The translations under genes and the position numbers were made by a program. The notes under the pieces are model-generated. The model saw nothing but the letters and a program-made list of their open reading frames with translations. It did no database searches and was not told where the DNA came from. From positions 1,881,127 to 1,945,126 of the forward strand of contig NZ_WNXD01000002.1 in assembly GCF_014172375.1 (NCBI RefSeq): DNA of 64,000 nucleotides, given 5' to 3'. Shown in pieces: positions 42,261 through 52,000 of this stretch; position 1 is the stretch's first letter; each line of letters opens with the position of its first letter. The stretch comes from Pedobacter planticolens. GTDB lineage: Bacteria; Bacteroidota; Bacteroidia; Sphingobacteriales; Sphingobacteriaceae.

Positions 42261-42517
42261 ACTATAAAATGCATAAAGCTTAAGATGTTTATAACCATTA
42301 AGTTAAGGTATTTTAAGATAAAGCCAAAACTTGTATTTAAAATAAAACCTGCTTACTCAATGTTGTCGTGTTTGTACTATGCGTAGGTTCAATTCATAGC
42401 TAAATTTGAGGAATTAAAAATATCAAAACCCTTTACCGATTATTTCTATCCGTTCATCGATAACATTCTAAAGCGGCATTAATAGCCAACTATCTTCATT
42501 TAATAAATATCTAAATC

Positions 42518-44266
42518 ATGAAAAACAATTATCTTTTTTTAACTATCTGCTATATCGGTATATTATTAAGTTCATGTTCAGAAGCGGGATTGGAAGGTCC
42601 AGAAGGTCAAACAGGTCCACAAGGAGCAACAGGAAATGCAGGCGCTGTTGGTGCTGCGGGTAAAGATGGCAGCATTATTTATAGTGGTAACGGAGCGCCG
42701 GCATCAAATGTAGGTATGTTAGGAGATTACTATCTAGATAAAAATACTGGAAATTTATACGGGCCAAAAGTAGCGGGAGGTTGGGGATCACCGACTACCT
42801 TAATGGGTGCAAGTGGTACAAACGGAACGAATGGAACCAATGGTACAAATGGAACCAATGGTACAAACGGCACCAATGGAAGTGCAACATTAAGTGGCAA
42901 TGGAACTCCATCAGCTAGCACTGGTATTAACGGAGATTACTTTTTAGATAAAACCAATTATTTACTATACGGGCCAAAAACAGTATCTGGCTGGGGTATT
43001 CCTATTTTATTACGCGGAGCGGATGGTGCGCAAGGTCCAACAGGTGCGGCAGGTGCAAATGGTAGCCTCATTTATAGTGGTTCTGGCACTCCAGTTGCCA
43101 CAATAGGTGTTAATGGAGATTATTATTTAAATAAAACCACAGGTGATTTATATGGGCCAAAAGCTGCTGGAGCATGGGGAGCGCCATTAATATTAAGAGG
43201 AACAAACGGCACAAATGGAACCAACGGAACGAATGGCGCCAATGGAACTAATGGTAGTATAATACTTACAGGTTTGGGTTCGCCAGATTTATCTACAGGT
43301 ACAATTGGAGATTATTACTTAGACAGATTAGGTACTTTATTATACGGCCCAAAAACTGTAGACGGATGGGGAGCTGGAATTTTACTTCGTGGCGCAAATG
43401 GTGCACAAGGGCCAACTGGTCCTGCAGGTGCAGACGGAAGTGTAATTTATGGTGGTCTTGATTACCCAGATCCTGTATTAGGTAAAGTTGGCGATTATTT
43501 TATAGGAAGTAATACCGTAATGCTTTGGGGTCCAAAAGGTCCAGGTAATACAGTAAGTAGCTGGGGAAATGGGATTTCTCTTAAAGGTACAAACGGAACA
43601 AATGGAACCAATGGTACAAACGGAACGAATGGAAATAGAATTTTAACTGGAGGCAGTTTTCCACAAAATACACAAGGTAACGACGGTGATTTTTACATAG
43701 ACCTATCGAGTTATGTAATGTATGGTCCTAAAGTAGGAGGTGCTTGGCCTTTTCCTGGTACAAGTTTAAAGGGAGCAGACGGTAACTCAAATGTAATTGC
43801 CTTAGAAACTACTGATGCTTCAACTTTTACTTGGAATTATGAGAGTTCAGATGTCAGAAATTTAATGATGCACAGAGATGGAAATTATAATGATTCTACT
43901 TCAGTTTATAATATTCCAGCGGCCAATGTTGCTGCTGCAAAAACAGGAACGGTAATAGTGTATTTACGCACAAATAGCGGCGTAGGTGTTTCTAGTTGGA
44001 AACAGTTGAACTTTACAGATTATGGTATTGGTGTTAGCTATTTTTATAATTATAATCTTAGACTTGATGCTACTACCGCTAAGGTTAGGATACTTTCTAA
44101 GTATAATACCACCTCGCCGTCGTTAATGGATGTTGATAAAGTTAGGATAGTTATTATCCCACCAAGTTCTACTGGTGTATTAAGCAATATCAATCAGAAT
44201 ACCCCAATGTTGCAAACAATGCAAGAACTCAATCTCAAGGACAGGGATTTTAAAAAATTAAATTAA
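42518..44266 (+). CDS. collagen-like lipoprotein with six beta modules
   Basis: This 582-residue surface lipoprotein has lipobox LLSSC with C20, then Gly-X-Y stretches. From ~45 there are six modules of the form 'SGNGTPS...G..GDYYLDK....LYGPK...GWG.P..L.G', each joined by collagen-like linkers of GTN or GPT/GAN triplets. The last ~170 residues are a different C-terminal domain (TFTWNYESSDVRNLMMHRDG...). The GTN segments are encoded by near-perfect 9-bp tandem repeats, prone to length change. The protein probably forms a stalk or fibre on the cell surface. It is first in a plus-strand run with the barrel and giant protein. Confidence 0.85.
   Translation: MKNNYLFLTICYIGILLSSCSEAGLEGPEGQTGPQGATGNAGAVGAAGKDGSIIYSGNGAPASNVGMLGDYYLDKNTGNLYGPKVAGGWGSPTTLMGASGTNGTNGTNGTNGTNGTNGTNGSATLSGNGTPSASTGINGDYFLDKTNYLLYGPKTVSGWGIPILLRGADGAQGPTGAAGANGSLIYSGSGTPVATIGVNGDYYLNKTTGDLYGPKAAGAWGAPLILRGTNGTNGTNGTNGANGTNGSIILTGLGSPDLSTGTIGDYYLDRLGTLLYGPKTVDGWGAGILLRGANGAQGPTGPAGADGSVIYGGLDYPDPVLGKVGDYFIGSNTVMLWGPKGPGNTVSSWGNGISLKGTNGTNGTNGTNGTNGNRILTGGSFPQNTQGNDGDFYIDLSSYVMYGPKVGGAWPFPGTSLKGADGNSNVIALETTDASTFTWNYESSDVRNLMMHRDGNYNDSTSVYNIPAANVAAAKTGTVIVYLRTNSGVGVSSWKQLNFTDYGIGVSYFYNYNLRLDATTAKVRILSKYNTTSPSLMDVDKVRIVIIPPSSTGVLSNINQNTPMLQTMQELNLKDRDFKKLN
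42815..42877 (+). repeat. 9-bp coding repeat (Gly-Thr-Asn), seven units
   Basis: Seven consecutive GGN-ACN-AAY codon triplets encode GTN repeats inside the collagen-like gene. Further shorter tracts occur near 43199-43250 and 43584-43630. Confidence 0.85.
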
Positions 44267-44276
44267 GTAGTCTTTA

Positions 44277-44300
44277 GGTGATGTACTCTTTTGCATCACC
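44277..44300 (+). promoter_or_regulatory. hairpin between the collagen-like and barrel genes
   Basis: GGTGATG (44277-44283) pairs with CATCACC (44294-44300). Without a T-run it is more likely an mRNA processing or attenuation hairpin than a full terminator, so the downstream genes may be partly cotranscribed. Confidence 0.4.
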
Positions 44301-44327
44301 ATCAAAATCATTTTAAACACAATTAAT

Positions 44328-46010
44328 ATGCTTATGAAAAGGCTTTTAATCTTATTGTTCTGCTTTTCATTATCGTTGGGCATTGCCGAAGCACAAGATG
44401 TTGAACAACTAATTAAAGCTAAACCATTTGCCATTAACGGCACTTTAGGTTTAGGTTTTGGAACCTATAATTCCAGTGGGATTCCTGCTCGCCAAAGAGC
44501 ATTTTCTTACTTATTTAATGGCGCTCCAACGGTATCAATTTACGGTGTTTCATTTCCGTTTAGTGTAGTTGTGAGCGACCAACAACGAGGTTTTACGCAG
44601 CCTTTTAACCAATACGGAATTAGTCCAACGTATAAATGGATTACGGTTCATGCTGGTTGGCAAAGCATTCAATGGTCGCCATATACCTTAGCAGGATATA
44701 ATTTTTTAGGAGGCGGAGTAGAGCTAAATCCTGGAAAATTAAGGTTTGGATTTATTTATGGCCGGTTTAACAAGGCGATTGAAGAAGACCCTGCACTAAT
44801 AACTGCCTTTTCTCAAACCCCAGCTTATAAAAGAACTGGTTTTAGCACAAAAATAGGCTTGGGTACAGAACGAAATCATTTCGATTTCATCCTACTCAAA
44901 GCTAAAGATGAAGTTAATTCACTTCAAAATAAGCCTAGTTCATTTAATTTAACACCGTCAGAGAATTTGGTGTTAGGCATATCTAGTAAGGTCACGTTTT
45001 TTAAACATTTCATATTCGATATTGATGCATCAGGAAGTTTATACACCAGAAATTTATTGGCAGATACGGTTAAAAACCTAAAACTTGATAAAGTAGATTT
45101 TATTAAGGATTTAATCACCTTAAACGCATCTACACAATTACTTACCGCAGGCCAAACTAGTTTAGGTTATCAAGGCCAGAATTATAATGTTTTGGTAAAA
45201 TATAAGAGAATAGACCCAGATTTTAAGTCGATGGGTGCTTATTATTCTGAGAACGATGTGCAAAATTATACGCTGGAAGGAGGAGTAAAACTGCTAAAAG
45301 GACAAATGCAATTAAATGGCTCATTTGGTTTACAAAACGATAATTTGTTAAACGATAAAGCCTACCAATCTAACCGAAAAATAGGCTCTATAAATGCTGC
45401 TTTTAATAAAACAAATTATGGCATCGATGTTCGCTACTCGAACTATGGCATTACACAAGATAGGGGCTTAAACCCTATAGTGGATACCCTAAGAGTAGCA
45501 AAAACCAATCATAATTTAAATGCAATGCTAAGGTATAGCATAGCTGATTCACTGATTTCGCACAGTTTTATACTGGTTGGAAACTTACAATCTCTTCAAG
45601 ATTTAAATCGGTTTACTTCAGCTCAAAGCTTATCAAATAGTAAAACAGCAAATTTTTCATATCAATTGGGTTTCCCAAAAACAGGCTTTAATCTCAATGC
45701 TAGTTTAAATTATACCGTAGCCGATATTTATTTAGGCCATACGGTTTTCTTCGGGCCATCGCTTGGCGTAAGCAAAGATTTTATGGAAGGCAAATTGGGG
45801 TTAAATGCCGCAATGAGTTATCAACAACAAAAAAACAATAAAATAAATGCCGGTAATATTTTAAATGGCAGTTTAAACGGCTCATTTAGGTTTACTAAAA
45901 AGGATGCGGCAAATCTATCTCTCAATTATTTAAAAAGTAATTCAAAGGATATTAGCCTTCCATCTTTCAATGAAATTTATAGCAATCTTACCTTATCACA
46001 TTCTTTTTAA
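44328..46010 (+). CDS. outer-membrane beta-barrel protein
   Basis: This 560-residue protein has a signal peptide (MLMKRLLILLFCFSLSLGIA, cleavage near AEA). It has an almost continuous alternating-residue barrel pattern: FAINGTLGLGFGTYNSSGIP, then FGFIYGRFNKAIEE and FSYQLGFPKTGFNLNASLNY. It ends LTLSHSF with terminal Phe. It has no plug or Ig-like domain and I do not recognise its family. A second ATG six bases in (MKRLL) could be the real start. It lies 19 bases before the giant exported protein, so it is a candidate partner or secretion and anchoring barrel for it. Confidence 0.8.
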   Translation: MLMKRLLILLFCFSLSLGIAEAQDVEQLIKAKPFAINGTLGLGFGTYNSSGIPARQRAFSYLFNGAPTVSIYGVSFPFSVVVSDQQRGFTQPFNQYGISPTYKWITVHAGWQSIQWSPYTLAGYNFLGGGVELNPGKLRFGFIYGRFNKAIEEDPALITAFSQTPAYKRTGFSTKIGLGTERNHFDFILLKAKDEVNSLQNKPSSFNLTPSENLVLGISSKVTFFKHFIFDIDASGSLYTRNLLADTVKNLKLDKVDFIKDLITLNASTQLLTAGQTSLGYQGQNYNVLVKYKRIDPDFKSMGAYYSENDVQNYTLEGGVKLLKGQMQLNGSFGLQNDNLLNDKAYQSNRKIGSINAAFNKTNYGIDVRYSNYGITQDRGLNPIVDTLRVAKTNHNLNAMLRYSIADSLISHSFILVGNLQSLQDLNRFTSAQSLSNSKTANFSYQLGFPKTGFNLNASLNYTVADIYLGHTVFFGPSLGVSKDFMEGKLGLNAAMSYQQQKNNKINAGNILNGSLNGSFRFTKKDAANLSLNYLKSNSKDISLPSFNEIYSNLTLSHSF

Positions 46011-46029
46011 TTCTTAACTAATCTCCGCT

Positions 46030-49000
46030 ATGCAAAACATTTTATCCTTGATTAAAGATTTTAAAAGAGTAATTCAATCGTTATTCTTAACCTTCATTTT
46101 AGCACTTTTTAGCTTCAATGTAGTAGCACAATCGGTACCAGCTCAAGTTAGTGTTACTGTAAATATATTGCCACCATATTCGCCATATTATTCCGATTAT
46201 GCTGGTTATAATGCCGGTAAAGTATTGTTAATTGTAAGAAATTTAACTTCAACCCAAAAGAAAATTAAACTAACTGGCCAACTGACAGGAGATAATGGAG
46301 TAAAAATTTCTACCAAATCCACTTATGTACCGTTACAGCCCATAATTTTAAACCCAAACGAAACCAAACAACTAAACGGAACAGCGTTAAAAGATATTTT
46401 TGACCTAAATTCTTTAAATGTTTACGGTATTGATAAAGTAAAATTGGTTCAAACTTCGCGTATCCCAGAGGGAAATTATGATTTCTGCATACAAGCTGTA
46501 GATATGAATAGTAACCAAACTGTTTCTGATGTGGCGCCAGTTGGTTGTACAAAATTTAACATTAGCTACCCTAATGCGCCTGTTTTAATATCGCCTACGG
46601 CTTTTAGTAAGATAAGTGCCACAATGCCGCAAAGCGTAATTTTTAACTGGATAAACCCAGGTAACGTTCCTATCAATACCCAATACATTATCCAGTTGGT
46701 AGCCATGCCGGGTACAGGCGGAGACCCAAATCAGATTTTAAACTCAACAACTTTTCCGCAGTTAAATCAAAGAATAATTGGTACTACTTACACTTATGGG
46801 CCTGGTAATGTACCGCTTAGGGTTGGTTTACGGTATGCTTGGCGAGTTATAGCAACAGATCCAACCAATAAAACTGGTTTTATGAACGATGGTAAAAGCC
46901 AAGCCAATGTTTTTATTTATGGCGATGACCAACAATTAGCCATTACAAATCCAGATTTGGTAAAACCAGCAAATCTTTTAAATATTACCAATCCGCTTTG
47001 TAAAAACAGTAATGAAACAGTTTTTGTTGGTCCAAATACCAATTTAACATTAAACTGGTTATGGAAAGATCAAATAGAAAGTGCTCAGCTTTTTGGTAAT
47101 TTAGATAGTAATTTACTGAAACATTATACCAAAGTTAATGTAACGCCTGTTGCCGTAAATGCGTCAAGTAAATCAAAGGCTAATTCAGATTTAAAAACGC
47201 CGCAAGTTTTCGAAACCATAAAATATTATGCGTTAAACTTTACTAGTCAAGGCGGTAAATCTAATGCTGCAAAAAATATTGTTCTAAAGGTAAATGCGCC
47301 ATTGCAATCGGTTAGTTTCACTAAAGAACAGGCAGATAGAATAGGTTTACAAACTGGTTTAACCTATAAATTAACAATAGCTGCGGTAAGCGACAAAAAT
47401 ACAATCATAACAACGGTAGAAAGTTGCAATTGGTTGTTACAGCAAGAAATAGAAAATCCCATTCCAAAATTAACCGTAAAAGGCAGGCTTACCTATACTC
47501 TTGATAAGAAAAACTATTTTGGCGTAAATAAAACAACATTTAGTTTACAAATTGTAAATAAAAAGGATGCAAAATTTAATAAAAACCTATTGGTTTTTCC
47601 AAAAACCGGGGCAAGACTGCAACCCGTTGCGTATGCCACTACAGATGCACAAGGAAATTTCACCGCCCAAATAGAACAATTATCAACCGATACAGGCAAA
47701 AAATACATTGCTGTAGTTACATCTGGCGCTTATTATACCATGATTGGCGATAACATTCCGCAAAATAATGTTCCAGTTCAAATTCCAAAACTTAACACTA
47801 CACCAAATGGCTTGTCGGCGTATAGTCAAGAACCCTTAGCCATTGGCGATGTAAAAACCGACGCCTATAATTTTACGCTTACCATTAACTTATCTAAGGG
47901 ATTTAATACTAGCGTTAATAAAAACGATTTCAATCAATTATATAGTGAAAACAAACAAAATGATGCAGCCAGTCAATATTATGCTGCTTATAATATTACC
48001 AATGTAGATACGATGTCTATTAACCCAAAAGCTAAAGTAGATGCTGGTATGTTAGTAGGAATTTATAGAAAAGCAAAGAAAGAAACTGTTCCAACTTACG
48101 AGGGAGATAATTTAAATCCAAACCCAATATTTCCATTAAAAGCTAGTGATATCCGCGTTGCAGAAGCTAGAACTTTTATTAAGGATGGAAAAACGGTTGT
48201 AGTGTTTAGCAAATTGCTGTTAAGCGTGGCCAACGACGATGAATATTACATTAAAGCCATTTTGCCCAAAGCTAATCCAAACGATAAAACACAGGGTGAT
48301 AGTGATGCAGATTTAGTTGCACCAGAACAACGCCTTGCTTTTAGACCACAAACTTTTAACCCGATGACATCTAGTTATGCAACTACTGTAAACTATCAAA
48401 TTATCTCTACCAAACCGCCAACAGCCAAAATAAAAGGGCAAATTATGGAGCAATGGCCTAGTCAGCCAGGAGTGTTGCACCCTTATGCCAATAAAAATTT
48501 TAGTGTTAAAATGTATACTAAAGATCCAACTCCTCCAAATGTTGACATTAGAACTGATAACTGCCAATATTTGCCTGCTGCGGTGTATCAAAAAATAAAA
48601 GATGCAAATGGTAATGATACTTGGGTGCAACTAAAAAATGTAGGTGCTCCAGAATATACAGTAGCAGCTGGTAAAACCGATGCAAATGGAAAATATGAAA
48701 TTGAGGTTTTAGCTTTTAGAGAAACTGGAAATTTTGATTTAGAAATTAGACAAGAAAGTAACGATCCATATGGTCCAAACTGCGATGAAATTGCAGCTGC
48801 CGCCGCTGATGCTGAGAAGAAAAAGCTTAAAGAGGAAACAACGCCATTAGTGGTTGTAAATATTCCTAAAAGCCAACAAGAAATAGAAAAGCTAATTAGA
48901 GAACAAGCTGAGCAAGCGGCTGGAGGTGATTTGGGTACAGAAAATGGCTCTGCAGGAGGTGAAAAATTTACCTTTGATATTGATGGAAAGCTTATTACTA

Positions 49001-52000
49001 CTGGAAGTAAATTACTCGAAGAACATGGGGGAAAAGGTGGTGATGGAAATCCATTTGGTGGAGGCGGAAAAATAGACCCAAAATTAGGTGTGAGTGCAAA
49101 TGCAAATTTGGCAAATGGAGCTGTATCTGGTGCTGCAAAAGCAGGTAAACTGGGCACACAAGGCTTGCAGAAATTTTTAGATGATGGAATACCCACAATT
49201 ATTACTGGACCATCTAATACAGATGAAGAACCAATTGCCTACCAACCACAGTTTTATGCACAACAATTACAACGCTATTTTGCAATGGTAGGCATACCTA
49301 AAGTGGTAAGTACCGTAAATAACGATGCAGGCAATACCTTAGAGGGATTTATTGTACCACCATTTGGTACCGTTAATCTAGGTGTTTCAATTATCAATGT
49401 TGCTGAAATTGGAAACTTAAAAGTTAATGTATCAGTTGCTGGCCAATCCAACAATCAGGCATTAAATGGTGCAAAAATGGTGGTGTTTAGAATGGAAAAA
49501 CTACCTGATTTGTATAAAATAGTGGGAGAAGGTTCTATCACTCACCCCATGAAACCTCTAATCAGTTCTACTTATATAGGTGATAAAGAAAACGACATGA
49601 CCTATGGTACTTCATCCGAATATTATAAACTTAGAGCTGGCGGCGTAAATGTAGAATGGGTTTTAGATCAACCCTTAGATATACAACCAGATAATAGTTT
49701 TAATCTAGGTAATTTAAGGTTAAGTAATGATAATAATCATATTTATTATATATCAATTACTCCGCCAGCAGATGGTAAAAGTGGAAGATTTAAACCTTAC
49801 ATAGCGCAACTATTTAAATCAGGTCAGAGTGTACAAGTACAGCTAGCTACCAGTCGTGTATCTGGGCGAGTGTTTGATGGGCAAACAGGAAAACCTATAC
49901 CAAATTCGGTAGTAAGAACCGAAGTGTATGATGTTCAAATGAAAACCCCAATTTCAAACACTTTTACTACAGACCAAAACGGTTACTTTGAAATTATAAA
50001 CGGTGCCAACGGCGTAAGTTGGAAAGACAATTATTATTTTAGAGCATACGCTATAATTGATGGTTATGCAAATGATGATAAGCCAACAACATTAAACGCG
50101 ACTGAGATAAACGCTTTAATCAGTCCGTCAAATAAAGATACAACTAAAGTCAAACCAGTTCAATTATTTAAAGATGGAAATAATTATAATTTCTCCATCT
50201 TAAAAAAACCTGGTACACTTATTTCGGGAGTGGTAGCTGGGCAAATAGGAAATAAACTACCAACAGCAATCGATGCTTATATACAAACTGAAGATGGAAC
50301 CATTATTCCAACGTTAAAGGTTGATAAAGATGGTAAAAAAGTTGTAGGTCTTTATAGTTTTAACGCCACTTCAAAAACGCAAAAATTTAAAATTATTCCA
50401 TTAGACCCTGGTTTTATTGATTCTACGTACAATGTTCCTGTTCCTAAAGGAACCTTTACACAGAATTTTATCTTGCAACGTCGTATGCATAAAATGATAA
50501 TTAAACTCCAAACTGCAGATGGGCAAAAAATAGCCAATGGCGATGTAAAAGTAACCATTAACAACGATGCTGCTTTAAGCAAATCGAGTTTAGATTCTCA
50601 AGTAAGTTTCGAGTTTGAAAATGTATCAGTAAATAATTACGAGGTTAAAGTAACCAATAACAATAAAAACAGTTATGTGCCTAAACTGGTCAACTTTAAA
50701 AATGACGAATCGGCAACTGCACAGGAATATACAATTACCTTAGAAAAAGGCTCTGCTATTAGAGGGAAAGTTACTTTAGATGGTTTGCCGGCCAAAAATG
50801 CTAGGGTTTATTTACATTATACTACTTCAGATGCAGTAACAAGCAATATTGCTGTTGCCTCAAAAGTATCTAGTTTTTCAGGCTCAGTTTTAGGCGGCTC
50901 AAAACCAGTAAATACATCAATAACAGCTGATAAAACCAACAATGTAGCCTCTTTAGAAGATTTTACCGATGAATTGGGTAATTACGAAATTGTTGGTTTG
51001 CCTATTAAAGATAACGAAACAGTTAAAGTGCAGGTAACAATGTCGGCAGATGTGGCTATAAATGGTGCAGAAAAAGACGTACAAATTATAGGCGGAGGTG
51101 CCCATGCAGATTTTGCGCTAACTACTTTTAAAGGCCCATTGGTAAATAATATTTATGGTTTCCCTTTGGCTGTAGAAAAAATAGAAAAAATAACCGAAAC
51201 GCAATACAGCATAACAGGTATTGTAGATCTAAGTACAAACAGCTCTTCATTTACATGGGCAAATCCCGATAGTAAAATTAGGGTAAGCAATGTAATTGTA
51301 AACGCTAAAGACAATTACCAGCCAACTGGGGCAGTTCCAATTGATGCCATTGCAAATATAAAAATGCGTTATTTAGATAAATACAATGTGTTGGTAAAAA
51401 AATACGGGCTTAATGTAAAGTCATTAAATATAGAAAAAACTGTAGATGGAGGTGCAATTAAAGGAACAGTTTCTATTATAGATAATTCGTTTAAATATCC
51501 GTCATCGTATTTAAATTTCGATAATGCAGGCGATTTCTATCTTTCAATTGCAACACAAGATGCTTTAAATATGGTAAATGTGCCTGCAATTTATTCGGGA
51601 AGAAAAAGGAGTGAAAAGTATAATTTATCAAATAATGCCGGTGGCGATTTAGCCTTTTCATTCATCAATTTTAACACTACGGCCAATGCAAAAAGTTCAT
51701 ACATCGGCCCCGATGGCAAATTTCACTTAGATATTAATTTTAAAGGAGAAATGCCAAACAGTACTCCTAAACAAATTGATGTAAACATTAAAGATTTGGT
51801 GTTAGATGGCAATACGGTAGAACCTCAAAAAGGAAACTCATCGTTACTATTAAAACTACAAACTTGGGATTTAGAAGTAAAAGACTGGGTAATAGATGTT
51901 AAAAAAGGAGGGATTTACTCTGAAAATTCTATCATCAAAACAGGAATTATAGATGTGCCGACCAAACTATTTAACCTCCGTAGCGATAACGTAATTTTAG

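Noticed and set aside
48588..49196. 202-codon antisense frame in the giant gene
   Set aside because: It is low-complexity (Pro/Ser/Ala/Phe) antisense of a glycine- and charge-rich coding region with no domain; the sense frame is clearly coding.
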